Of a stretch of 41,068 bases of DNA, positions 24,067-32,698 are shown one piece after another. The translations under genes and the position numbers were made by a program. The stretch's first letter is position 1. Every line of letters begins with the position of its first letter. The DNA lies in the NCBI GenBank assembly GCA_902629535.1, contig CACORD010000007.1, forward strand, positions 1 through 41,068, in the 5' to 3' direction. Origin of the DNA: an uncultured Pelagibacteraceae bacterium (lineage in GTDB: Bacteria > Pseudomonadota > Alphaproteobacteria > Pelagibacterales > Pelagibacteraceae). The notes below the pieces were generated by a model. The model made no database searches, was not told the origin of the DNA, and saw only the letters and a program-made list of their open reading frames with translations.

Positions 24067-24533
24067 TGTTTAAAACTATTGAGGGAAACTTCGAAAATTC
24101 AGATGTTAATGAACTTTTAAAAAAACATTTTATAGAACTAAGAGCAGCTTCTCCAGAGGGAAGTGCGCATGTTTTGGATATCGAAGGTTTAAAAGTACCA
24201 TCTATTAAGTTTTGGAGCTTGTGGGATGATGATAAATTGATAGGTTGTGGCGCTCTTAAAATTTTAGAAAAAGATCATGGTGAATTTAAATCAATAAGAT
24301 TACATGATGACTTCAGAAATAAAGGGAATGGAATAAAACTTATTGATCATTTGTTTGATGAAGCAAAAAAATTAAATATTAAACGAATTAGTATAGAGAC
24401 CGGAGCAGGAATGTTCTTTAAACCAGCAAGAAAATTATTTGATTTATGCGGATTTAAGCCTTGTAAACCGTTTGCTCACTATAAAGAGGACAAAAATTCT
24501 ATTTATTTATCAAAGTTAATTAACAACACTTGA
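24066..24533 (+). CDS. GNAT-family N-acetyltransferase
   Basis: 155 residues. The acetyl-CoA-binding A motif is FKSIRLHDDFRNKGNGIKLI, with Arg/Lys-x-x-Gly-x-Gly (RNKGNG) for the pyrophosphate loop. The start FKTIEGNFENSDVNELLKKH and the end CGFKPCKPFAHYKEDKNS fit the small-molecule GNAT group often annotated as PaiA/YafP-like. Substrate unknown. It overlaps the purK stop by one base, which reflects genome packing rather than a purine role. Confidence 0.87.
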   Translation: MFKTIEGNFENSDVNELLKKHFIELRAASPEGSAHVLDIEGLKVPSIKFWSLWDDDKLIGCGALKILEKDHGEFKSIRLHDDFRNKGNGIKLIDHLFDEAKKLNIKRISIETGAGMFFKPARKLFDLCGFKPCKPFAHYKEDKNSIYLSKLINNT

Positions 24534-24563
24534 AAATTAAATTTTAAGTATTGATCTATTTTG

Positions 24564-24588
24564 TTGACAAAACTAAATAAATTATAAA
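24564..24588 (+). promoter_or_regulatory. Possible promoter of cold-shock gene
   Basis: TTGACA at 24564-24569 and TATAAA at 24583-24588 lie 13 nt apart, shorter than the ideal 17, so one of the two hexamers may be offset. They are 62 nt upstream of the cspA-type ATG, inside the 116-nt gap after the GNAT gene, leaving a 5' leader of roughly 55 nt that is AT-rich with no clear hairpin. Confidence 0.35.
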
Positions 24589-24649
24589 GAAAGTCATCAT
24601 TACTTAAATATAAGTAATAAATTAACAAACAAAAAGTAAGAAGAAAAAT

Positions 24650-24856
24650 ATGAGTCTACAAGGAAAAGTAAAGTGGTTCAATCCAACCAAAGGTTTTGGT
24701 TTTATTGAAAGAGATGATAAAGAAAAAGATGTGTTTGTACATGTTTCAGCTGTAAGAGATGCTGGTATGAACGGTTTAGATGAGGGTCAAGCTTTGACTT
24801 TCGATGTTGAAGATGGTCCTAAAGGTCCTTCAGCAGTTAACTTAAAAACTGCATAA
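24650..24856 (+). CDS. cspA: Cold-shock domain protein
   Basis: 68 residues, a single cold-shock domain. RNP1 ([10 protein letters not shown], 14-23) and RNP2 (DVFVHVSAV) are intact, and the first beta strand [13 protein letters not shown] is canonical. It binds single-stranded RNA or DNA as an RNA chaperone in the cytoplasm. It is monocistronic-looking, with AT-rich flanks and an AAGAAGAAAAAT-type ribosome site before the ATG. Whether cold induces it cannot be told from sequence. Confidence 0.96.
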   Translation: MSLQGKVKWFNPTKGFGFIERDDKEKDVFVHVSAVRDAGMNGLDEGQALTFDVEDGPKGPSAVNLKTA

Positions 24857-24873
24857 TTTTCATTACATAGATT

Positions 24874-24923
24874 ATTGGCTATAAGATTTACAATTTGATA
24901 ATATTTGTATATTTGTAGCCAAT
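24874..24923. other. Inverted repeat after cold-shock gene
   Basis: ATTGGCTA at 24874-24881 pairs perfectly with TAGCCAAT at 24916-24923, and inside it TACAA and TTGTA can form a second short stem. No run of T follows on the plus strand, so it is a poor factor-independent terminator. It could shield the csp mRNA end or regulate the racemase gene 34 nt downstream. Confidence 0.4.
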
Positions 24924-24956
24924 AAGAAAAATTTTAAATCAATAAAATAAAATAAA

Positions 24957-25703
24957 ATGATTGGAATTTTAGGTGGCATGGGCACACAAGCTGGCCTAGA
25001 CTTTTGTAACAAGCTTGCAATCCTTTATCGAGGAAAAATTGATCAAGAATATCCATTATTTCTCCTTTTCAATAAATCAAATATTCCTGGAAGACCAGAG
25101 TCAATAGGTGTTCAAACTAAGAATTTATCAAATCGGAAAAAAAGTAAAAAAATTGAAAAAAAATACTCATTGGTATTAAAAAGTTTATTACACGGATGTA
25201 ATATACTAAAAAAAAGTAAATGTAAGTTCATTGTTATTCCGTGTAATACAGCACACTATTGGTATGATGATTTAAGAAAAAGAATTAAATTACCAATTAT
25301 TAACATGCCAAAAGAGGTATTTATTCACACAAAAAAAACATGTAAAAAAAATTCATCAATTGGACTATTGGCAACTGAGGGTACTTTAAACACTGGTGTT
25401 TACAATAAATTTTTTGATAAAAATTATAATCTTGTTTTTCCAAATATTTCTTTACAAAAAAAATCTGTTAATAAAGCAATAAAATTTGTCAAAATGGGAA
25501 ATGTAAAAGCTGCGAGCAAAATTATCAAACCAGCCATAAATCATTTGATTAAAAAAAAATGTAAAAAAATAATTTTAGGATGTACTGAATTACCAATTGC
25601 CATATTTGCATTCAAATCTTTAAAAAAAGTAAAGACTTCAAAAATTTTTTTAGATCCAAATTTGATATTAGCCAATGCGGCTATGAAAAAATACCGTAAA
25701 TAA
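24957..25703 (+). CDS. Aspartate/glutamate racemase family protein
   Basis: 248 residues. MIGILGGMGTQAGLDF at the start and the two catalytic cysteines, Cys96 in IPCNTAHYW and Cys209 in ILGCTELP, place it in the cofactor-independent Asp/Glu racemase family (RacX/YgeA group). It probably interconverts D- and L-forms of an amino acid in the cytoplasm; which one is unclear. The middle part is very rich in Lys, an AT-driven trait. Its stop overlaps the next start by one base. Confidence 0.88.
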   Translation: MIGILGGMGTQAGLDFCNKLAILYRGKIDQEYPLFLLFNKSNIPGRPESIGVQTKNLSNRKKSKKIEKKYSLVLKSLLHGCNILKKSKCKFIVIPCNTAHYWYDDLRKRIKLPIINMPKEVFIHTKKTCKKNSSIGLLATEGTLNTGVYNKFFDKNYNLVFPNISLQKKSVNKAIKFVKMGNVKAASKIIKPAINHLIKKKCKKIILGCTELPIAIFAFKSLKKVKTSKIFLDPNLILANAAMKKYRK

Positions 25704-26119
25704 TGAAATCTAAAGATAAGCCATATATTTTATATGTTGCAGAAAAAATATACTTAGAAGTTTCAAAAATTAAAAAAAAAAATAATGGTTTTTCCAACAT
25801 TGATGCCATAGATGGTTTTATTGGATCAGAAACTTACAAAGAAGTAAGTAGTGGTAAATTTCACGATAATTGGTTTGAAGAGTTGGAGAAAAAAAATGAA
25901 AAAATTCCTGAGGAGACAATGAGATTATTAAAGATACAAAGAGAAATGATGATAAAACAATTAATTCAATACCCTGAGCTTTATTACACTAAAAGCCATT
26001 TTCCTCTAGAAATTTCCCAACGTGCGTTTGATCACTTATGGAGAATGTGTGAAAGTTATGAATTATGGTGTAAAGAAACTAAACAAAAAAAATTAATTCT
26101 TTTAAATCTTACTGATTAA
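25703..26119 (+). CDS. Hypothetical helical protein
   Basis: 138 residues with no signal peptide. It looks mostly helical and charged, with a conserved-looking end: YTKSHFPLEISQRAFDHLWRMCESYELWCKETKQ. Not recognised. The one-base overlap with the racemase gene suggests co-expression. The 3' end overlaps the convergent exported-protein gene by 11 nt. Confidence 0.75.
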   Translation: MKSKDKPYILYVAEKIYLEVSKIKKKNNGFSNIDAIDGFIGSETYKEVSSGKFHDNWFEELEKKNEKIPEETMRLLKIQREMMIKQLIQYPELYYTKSHFPLEISQRAFDHLWRMCESYELWCKETKQKKLILLNLTD

Positions 26120-26507
26120 TTTTTTGTTTTATTAGCTTTTGATGAGTTAATTCAACTCTTTTTTCAACTAAAAGTTTAAAATCCTTGATTATTTTCGGCT
26201 CATTATTTTGTTGGACAAGTTTTTGATGAGCTATTTTTACTTTTTTTTCAATTAAGTTTTTAAAATCTTTATTAATACGATTTTCTTCATTATTTTTAGA
26301 TACTTCATCTGTAATATAGTTAAGAGAACTCTTGCCGGTTTTTTTTTTAAATTCATTATCAATTACTAATTGAGCTGTTGCTTTGACTAAATTTCCTGAT
26401 GTAGCAACTGTGATTGCTGGACCCAACACAGCCGGTAAAGGGACGAAACCAGTTAAAAATAAAAATGACGTAAGAAACAAACTGAGTTTTAAAAATTTTT
26501 GAATCAC
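26109..26507 (-). CDS. Exported protein with two copies of a 23-residue repeat
   Basis: 132 residues. A hydrophobic N-terminus (FLKLSLFLTSFLFLTGFVPL, 5-24) acts as signal peptide or anchor, followed by an Ala/Val-rich stretch. The C-terminal half has two copies of a helix at 78-100 and 106-128: INKDFKNLIEKKVKIAHQKL and IIKDFKLLVEKRVELTHQKL. The strong heptad-like charge pattern suggests a coiled coil. Function unknown. It is a single gene with its own upstream region shared with the EamA gene. Confidence 0.72.
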   Translation of the reverse strand: MIQKFLKLSLFLTSFLFLTGFVPLPAVLGPAITVATSGNLVKATAQLVIDNEFKKKTGKSSLNYITDEVSKNNEENRINKDFKNLIEKKVKIAHQKLVQQNNEPKIIKDFKLLVEKRVELTHQKLIKQKINQ

Positions 26508-26620
26508 AACCTAAAGTTATTTGATTTAGCTAGATGCCACAATAATTAAATTGTCCAAAATAAGTTTTAATACTAATAGAATAGTATGGTAATTCATCAT
26601 ATTTTATTACAATTTTTAAC

Positions 26621-27469
26621 ATGATCAAAATTTTTCCTTTTATTTTTATTATTCTTTGGTCATCTGCATTTATTACTACTAAACCAATCATCGATAATAG
26701 TGATCCATTTGCTGCTTTGGCTTTTCGTTTTTTTTTTGTGGCAGTTGGGTTTTTGTTATTCTCACTTTATTCTAAATATTCAATTATAATAAAAAGAAAA
26801 AACTTAATTGAGTCAGTCCTTAGTGGTGTTCTATTCCATGGTTTGTATCTGGGAGGAGTTTTTTATTCAATTTCTATTGGCATGCCCACAAGTATTGCAG
26901 CATTAATTGTAACTCTTCAGCCAATTTTGACAAATATCCTGAGTGGACCAATCTTAAATGAAAAGGTGACTTTAAAACAATGGATTGGTGTTTTGCTTGG
27001 ATTTCTTGGAGCAACACTAGTTTTAGGATTAGATTTAGGATCGAAGATTCCATTACTAGGGCTAGTCGCTACAATAATAGCCTTAATTTCAATAACAGCA
27101 TCAACGATTTGGCAAAAAAAATTAAGTAATAATTTACCTTTGTCCGTAAGTAATTTTTATCAAGCTGTAGGAGGCTGTTTTTTTCATATCCTCGTAGTTA
27201 TATTTTTTACAAAACCATACATAGCATTTACAAAAACATTTTTTTTAGCAATGGGTCATCAAATACTTCTTGTATCTTTTGGTGCTTTTACAATTTTAAT
27301 GTTTTTAATCAAAAAAAATTCTGCAAGTAAGACAGTCTCAATTTTTTTTCTTATCCCTGCAACATCTGCTTTAATGGCTTGGTTTTTTTTAGAGGAAAGC
27401 TTAACAATAATTGATTTTTTAGGTTTTTTGATAACGTCAATAGGAGTTTATATAGCTACCAGAGATTAA
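26621..27469 (+). CDS. EamA/DMT-family transporter
   Basis: 282 residues with about ten membrane helices in two EamA halves. The start IKIFPFIFIILWSSAFITTK and the mid-protein turn ATLVLGLDLGSKIPLLGLVA between halves, with PILTNILSGPILNEKVTLKQW and the end LEESLTIIDFLGFLITSIGVY, are typical. The family exports metabolites and amino acids, but the substrate cannot be inferred. It converges on soxG, with 6 nt between stops. Confidence 0.9.
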   Translation: MIKIFPFIFIILWSSAFITTKPIIDNSDPFAALAFRFFFVAVGFLLFSLYSKYSIIIKRKNLIESVLSGVLFHGLYLGGVFYSISIGMPTSIAALIVTLQPILTNILSGPILNEKVTLKQWIGVLLGFLGATLVLGLDLGSKIPLLGLVATIIALISITASTIWQKKLSNNLPLSVSNFYQAVGGCFFHILVVIFFTKPYIAFTKTFFLAMGHQILLVSFGAFTILMFLIKKNSASKTVSIFFLIPATSALMAWFFLEESLTIIDFLGFLITSIGVYIATRD

Positions 27470-27475
27470 TCTAGG

Positions 27476-28063
27476 CTATTTATTTTCGTAACCAAACTCT
27501 AGCGAGGCATCGGTAATAGAATGGTACAAAGACTCCCCAAAACTCCTTAGTGCAAATAACCTTACTTTGAATGGTTCGTCATTAAGCAAATCTACTGTGA
27601 AAGCAATATTGTTATAAAGAGAATTTATTGAATTATTTTTCTTCAAAATATCAAAATTAAATGGTGATCCTTTCTTTAAAACTTCTAATACATAATTCCC
27701 TTCTATTTCAATTACAGCTCTCGAATGAGATAAATCAGTAACCGCAAAATCTGTTTCTTTACACATTAAAGAAATATTTTTGATTAACTCTTTTTTTGAG
27801 GATACCAACAGCCAATTTTTTGGGCCATTCCATAAGATTCTTGTATTTTCATTGAAAGCCACACTTGAAGCAGAGTCTTTTAGTTTTAAGCCATCAATAT
27901 CTATACTTTCAATTGAAATATTAGAATTTTTGAACTGTACTATTTGCACAATTAATAAATTTTTTTTCTCTGAAATTTTTAAAAGGTCATCTCCTTTTTT
28001 GTCCTCAAAGTCGCCAAATTGTCCTTGATGATGAACATTAGCTAATGCAGAAATTAAACTCAT
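27476..28063 (-). CDS. soxG: Sarcosine oxidase gamma subunit
   Basis: 195 residues, last gene of soxBDAG. The SoxG family blocks VAFNENTRILWNGPKNWLLV, TDFAVTDLSHSRAVIEIEG and NIAFTVDLLNDEPFKVRLFA are seen. Gamma is a structural subunit of the heterotetrameric enzyme that demethylates sarcosine to glycine. The ATG overlaps the soxA stop (ATGA). Position and length support the call over a stand-alone GcvT fragment. Confidence 0.87.
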   Translation of the reverse strand: MSLISALANVHHQGQFGDFEDKKGDDLLKISEKKNLLIVQIVQFKNSNISIESIDIDGLKLKDSASSVAFNENTRILWNGPKNWLLVSSKKELIKNISLMCKETDFAVTDLSHSRAVIEIEGNYVLEVLKKGSPFNFDILKKNNSINSLYNNIAFTVDLLNDEPFKVRLFALRSFGESLYHSITDASLEFGYENK

Positions 28064-31056
28064 GACCTAACTCGCTCACCTTTTGGGTCAACATAATGTG
28101 AAGACACTATCTCAACTGGAATTACTTTATTTTTTAAAGGTGACATTACAAATAACTTTTCTCCTATCATATTCTTACCATCCTTTAGAATCGCTAAAGA
28201 AAATGGATTATCGTGTTCAACACTCCAGCATGAGGCTGAAATATAACCTAATTTTGGATTTGGAAGTGGAGCATTTGAATCTTTAACTAAATGAGATCCC
28301 TCTGGAATACTTGTTTTTTTATCTAATGGGACAACACCAACAATTTTTTGTCTATCCTCAGCTGCAAAAGCTTTTCTTGATAAAGATCTTTTTCCGATAA
28401 AATCTTTCTTTTTGCTAATAAGTCCCTCAAGAGAATTGTCATAAGGAATAGTTCTTCCATCAAGCTCTGAACCTGCAACATGTCCCATCTCAATTCTTAA
28501 AGTTGAAAGTGCTTCTGTTCCATATGGTTGAATTCCAAACTCTTCACCAGCTTCTATTATTTTTTCCCACATAAAATATCCATAATCTGACTCAACATTA
28601 ACTTCGTATGCAAGTTCACCAGAAAATGAAATTCTAAAAATCTTAGCTTTTACTCCAAACAGATCACCCTCCATGTAACCCATAAAAGGAAGTCCTTCAT
28701 TCGTTACATCAGAATTTGGAAAAAGTTTTTTCAATACTTCTCTTGATTTTGGTCCAGCAATTGCAGCTCCTGCCCATTGTTCTGTCGTTGAAACTACATT
28801 TACATTTAGCTCTGGCCAAACAAGTTGTAGATAATATTCTAAATGTGATAAAACATTAGCAGCTTGCGCTGTTGTAGTGGTCATATGGTAATGATTTTCT
28901 GATATTCTTGTTGTCGTTCCATCATCCATTACAATTCCATCTTCTCTCAACATCACACCGTATCGTGCTTTGCCAACTGGTAGTTTTAACCAAGCATTCG
29001 TATAAACTCTATTTAAAAGCTCCGCTGCATCTGGTCCTTTAATATCAATTTTACCTAAAGTAGTGACGTCACAAACACCAACATTAGTTCTTACGTTTTT
29101 AGCCTCTCTTTTTGACGCCTCAAATAAATTTTCATCACCACGTTTATAATATCTTGGTCTTAACCATACACCTGCATCAACAAAGACAGCATTATTTTTT
29201 TCATGCCATGAATGCATTGGAGATTTTCTTGTTGGTTTTGAATGTTTTCCTACTTCCCTTCCAACAATTGCTCCAATAGAAACTGGTGAATAAGGTGGTC
29301 TAAAAGTTGTGTGTCCGACTGCTGGAACAACTTTATTCTCAATTTTCGAAACTAATTGTAAACCATTAAGATTACTTGTCTTACCCTGATCAGTAGCCAT
29401 GCCAAGTGTAGTATATCTTTTAACGTGTTCAATAGACCTATACCCCTCTTTAAGAGCTATCTCTATGTCAGAAACTGCGACATCATTTTGAAAATCTAAA
29501 AACCGTTTGTAATTTTTTCCTTTTGGTAACGGTACGCACCAAAATTTATCATGCACTGTAGATTTTTTTTCAACAACATTAGGAAAAGAAACTTTGTTAT
29601 CATTATTTGTAATTTCTTTTGACAATTGATTTCCTTTTTCAAAAGAATCTTTTAAAGTCTCTTCCAATGTGTAGATCCCATTTGCAGCTCCTAAAGTTTT
29701 TTCATTTTGTTTTGATGTACCAGGAACAAATGCATCAATTTCCTCATTAAATTTTGTTTTATTTCCAGATTGTGATGCCAGATGAATTGTGGGAGTCCAA
29801 AATCCAGAGACACAAATACAATCGCATTTTATATTTTCAACTGACCCAAGCTCTTCTTTATCGTCTGAAATTTTAGCTATGTCAGCTGATTTTACCTTTT
29901 TATATCCTTGAGCAGCTACGACCACATATGAATTTTTTATATCAATATTCATATTTTTTGCTTCTTCAATAATCTCTGATTGAGGTTCTTTTCTTGTATC
30001 TAAAATTATTGGATCAACACCATTCTTTTTGAATTCAATCGCTGTTTCATAACCACTATCATTGTTTGTAAATACAAGCGGTTTTTTTCCAACTAATACA
30101 CCATACACTTTCATGTATTCTTTTGCGGCTGAAGACAGCATCACACCTGGAGTATCATTATTGCCAAATACAATTGGTCTTTCTATTGATCCAGATGAAA
30201 TTAATACCTCTTTTGCTCTAATATACCAAAGTCTTTGCTTTGGATGATATTTTTTTGTTTTTGGTAAGTGGTCACTTATTCTTTCTGACATAACTAACAT
30301 GTTATGATCATAATAACCAAAAACTTGAGACCTGTTTTTTATTGTAACATTAGACATTTCTTTAAGTTCAGAAACAATACTATCTGCCCACTCTTTACCT
30401 GATTGATTCCCTATATTAACATCACTGGTTAATAGAGTTCCTCCAAATCGTGATTTGTCCTCTGCGAGAATTACTTTAGCACCATTTTTTGCAGCTGAAT
30501 AAGCACTCGCTAATCCAGATGGACCTGAGCCTGTGATTAGCAGATCACAATATTCATATTTATGTTCATATCTTTCTTTATCATGTTTTATGGATGCGGT
30601 GCCTAAGCCAGCAGCTTTTCTGATGAATGGTTCATAAATTTTATACCAAAAACTTTTTGGCCACATGAAAGTCTTGTAATAAAAACCAGCAGGAAGGAAT
30701 ATCTTTAAAAAATTATTTATAGCTCCAACATCAAAATTCACACTCGGCCAACAATTAACACTTTTTGCCTCAAGACCTTCAAAAAGTTCTTGTTCAGTGG
30801 CTTTAATATTCGGTTCAGTTTCACCGTTTCTGTATAATTGAACTATTGCATATGGCTCATCAACCCCAGCACCAAAAAAACCTCTTGGTCTATGATATTT
30901 GAAACTTCTTCCAATTAAATGAACTCCATTAGCAATTAATGCAGAAGCAAGAGTGTCTCCCTCATAACCAAAATAATTTTTACCATTAAATTTAAAAGAA
31001 ATTGTTTTATCTCTATTTATTAATCCGCCAGTTTCTAATCTAAAACTTTGTGTCAT
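28060..31056 (-). CDS. soxA: Sarcosine oxidase alpha subunit
   Basis: 998 residues. The N-terminal ferredoxin-like part (LASALIANGVHLIGRSFKYH, RPRGFFGAGVDEPYAIV), a nucleotide-binding LLITGSGPSGLASAYSAAK near 170, a second amine oxidase part and a C-terminal GcvT tetrahydrofolate domain (from about 610: VCDVTTLGKIDIKGPDAAEL, FSGELAYEVNVESDYGY) are in the order of SoxA. The alpha subunit binds NAD and tetrahydrofolate and converts the methyl of sarcosine to methylene-tetrahydrofolate. It is coupled to soxD by TAATG and to soxG by ATGA. Confidence 0.95.
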   Translation of the reverse strand: MTQSFRLETGGLINRDKTISFKFNGKNYFGYEGDTLASALIANGVHLIGRSFKYHRPRGFFGAGVDEPYAIVQLYRNGETEPNIKATEQELFEGLEAKSVNCWPSVNFDVGAINNFLKIFLPAGFYYKTFMWPKSFWYKIYEPFIRKAAGLGTASIKHDKERYEHKYEYCDLLITGSGPSGLASAYSAAKNGAKVILAEDKSRFGGTLLTSDVNIGNQSGKEWADSIVSELKEMSNVTIKNRSQVFGYYDHNMLVMSERISDHLPKTKKYHPKQRLWYIRAKEVLISSGSIERPIVFGNNDTPGVMLSSAAKEYMKVYGVLVGKKPLVFTNNDSGYETAIEFKKNGVDPIILDTRKEPQSEIIEEAKNMNIDIKNSYVVVAAQGYKKVKSADIAKISDDKEELGSVENIKCDCICVSGFWTPTIHLASQSGNKTKFNEEIDAFVPGTSKQNEKTLGAANGIYTLEETLKDSFEKGNQLSKEITNNDNKVSFPNVVEKKSTVHDKFWCVPLPKGKNYKRFLDFQNDVAVSDIEIALKEGYRSIEHVKRYTTLGMATDQGKTSNLNGLQLVSKIENKVVPAVGHTTFRPPYSPVSIGAIVGREVGKHSKPTRKSPMHSWHEKNNAVFVDAGVWLRPRYYKRGDENLFEASKREAKNVRTNVGVCDVTTLGKIDIKGPDAAELLNRVYTNAWLKLPVGKARYGVMLREDGIVMDDGTTTRISENHYHMTTTTAQAANVLSHLEYYLQLVWPELNVNVVSTTEQWAGAAIAGPKSREVLKKLFPNSDVTNEGLPFMGYMEGDLFGVKAKIFRISFSGELAYEVNVESDYGYFMWEKIIEAGEEFGIQPYGTEALSTLRIEMGHVAGSELDGRTIPYDNSLEGLISKKKDFIGKRSLSRKAFAAEDRQKIVGVVPLDKKTSIPEGSHLVKDSNAPLPNPKLGYISASCWSVEHDNPFSLAILKDGKNMIGEKLFVMSPLKNKVIPVEIVSSHYVDPKGERVRS

Positions 31057-31325
31057 TATGAAATATCTTCATTTGCTTTAAGAGTTTTAAAAATTTCGTG
31101 AGTAGCGGTATCTCGTTCAACTTTTATCCATTGTCTGCAACCTGATAAATGTTGCCATAACTCCCAATGCCTTCCTCTCAAGCTTTTTCTATTGTAAACA
31201 AAATTATCCCAATCGTGGTCAGATATTTCTTCACCTAATTCTGGTCGTTTAACAGTTGCATCACCACCATATGAAAATTCATTCTGCGATCTCATTCCAC
31301 AGTGTGGACATTTTATATGGAGCAT
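31056..31325 (-). CDS. soxD: Sarcosine oxidase delta subunit
   Basis: 89 residues, the usual SoxD size. The zinc site is visible: Cys6 and Cys9 in IKCPHCGMRSQNEFSYGG, with the His and Cys of QHLSGCRQWI later. It is a structural subunit of the sarcosine oxidase complex. It starts directly after the soxB stop with no gap. Confidence 0.94.
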   Translation of the reverse strand: MLHIKCPHCGMRSQNEFSYGGDATVKRPELGEEISDHDWDNFVYNRKSLRGRHWELWQHLSGCRQWIKVERDTATHEIFKTLKANEDIS

Positions 31326-32582
31326 TTATGAAATCCAAGTTTTTGTACCAAGTCCTTTTTCATCAAGTAAGTGACCAGTATTAAATCTATTTAAACTATA
31401 GCCTGCATTCAATTCATGAACTCTATCTTGTGCAATCGTGTGTGCAAATGTCCAACCAGATGCAGGCGTTGCTTTAAATCCACCGTAGCACCAACCGCAA
31501 TTTAAATACAAACCTTCAATATGAGTTTTATCTATTATTGGTGAACCATCCATAGACATATCCATTATTCCACCCCAAGTTCTGAGCATTTTCAATTTAC
31601 TTAAGAAAGGCATCATTGCAATTCCCTCGGTAAGAACATGTTGAAGAGTTGGAAGATTGCCTCTTTGTGCATAACTATTGTATCCATCAAGATCACCACC
31701 CATAACCATTTCTCCTTTGTCAGACTGGCTTATATAAAAATGTCCAGCACCAAAAGTAACTACTTTATCTAAAACTGGTTTTACCGGCTCAGATACACAT
31801 GCCTGAAGTAAATGAGTCTCAATTGGCAATGTCATATTTAATTTTTCAGCTAAAATATTTGTGCTACCTGCAACACATAACCCAATTTTTTTTGCTTTTA
31901 TGTCTCCACGAGAAGTTCTTACTCCATTAATTTTTCCTGCAGATACATCAAACCCAATTACTTCACAATTTTGAATAATGTCTACACCCATATCATCTGC
32001 TTGACGTGCATAACCCCACGCAACAGCATCGTGTCTAGCTGTTCCTGCACTAGGCTGCATTAGTCCTCCAAAAATTGGGAATCTTACATTCTCAGAAAAA
32101 TCAGCCATAGGAATAATTTCTTTCACCTCTTCCCTATTTAAAAGTACTGCATCGATTCCGTTTAATCTCATCGAATTCCCTCTTCGAGCATAAGTATTCA
32201 TTTGTGCGTCTGAGTGAGCAAGATTTATTATTCCTCTTGGAGAAAACATTACATTGTAGTTTAAATCCTGACTCATTCTTCTCCAAAGATCCATTCCAAA
32301 TTCGCTGAATAATGCATTCTCGTCATGCATATAATTTGATCTTATTATTGTAGTATTTCGACCAACATTACCTCCGCCGATCCAACCTTTTTCAATTATT
32401 GCGACGTTGGTAATATTATGCTCTTTTGCTAAATAGTATGCTGTTGCTAAACCATGTCCGCCACCACCAATAATAACAACGTCGTACTCATTCTTTGGAG
32501 TTGGATCTTTCCAAGCCAAGTCCCAATTTTCGTGATTTGAAAGAGCATTTTTAACAAGACTGAAAACTGAATATTTTTGCAT
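31326..32582 (-). CDS. soxB: Sarcosine oxidase beta subunit
   Basis: 418 residues. FAD site VVIIGGGGHGLATAYYLAKE (35-54), GNVGRNTTIIRSNY and the conserved PSAGTARHDAVAWGYA (177-192), whose His184 is at the place of the covalent FMN link in tetrameric sarcosine oxidases. The closing CGWCYGGFKATPASGWTFAH is also characteristic. Beta holds the catalytic flavins that oxidise sarcosine to glycine, giving formaldehyde or methylene-tetrahydrofolate and peroxide. First gene of soxBDAG; divergent from fhs, which consumes the one-carbon unit. Confidence 0.96.
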   Translation of the reverse strand: MQKYSVFSLVKNALSNHENWDLAWKDPTPKNEYDVVIIGGGGHGLATAYYLAKEHNITNVAIIEKGWIGGGNVGRNTTIIRSNYMHDENALFSEFGMDLWRRMSQDLNYNVMFSPRGIINLAHSDAQMNTYARRGNSMRLNGIDAVLLNREEVKEIIPMADFSENVRFPIFGGLMQPSAGTARHDAVAWGYARQADDMGVDIIQNCEVIGFDVSAGKINGVRTSRGDIKAKKIGLCVAGSTNILAEKLNMTLPIETHLLQACVSEPVKPVLDKVVTFGAGHFYISQSDKGEMVMGGDLDGYNSYAQRGNLPTLQHVLTEGIAMMPFLSKLKMLRTWGGIMDMSMDGSPIIDKTHIEGLYLNCGWCYGGFKATPASGWTFAHTIAQDRVHELNAGYSLNRFNTGHLLDEKGLGTKTWIS

Positions 32583-32698
32583 GAATGAATTTTATAATAA
32601 TGAGTATAAATAGTTCATATTTTTTTTATATATAATTTTTAGATATTTCCAAAGACATTAAAAAGAGATACTAATCAACCAGTTTTTAATTAAATTCA

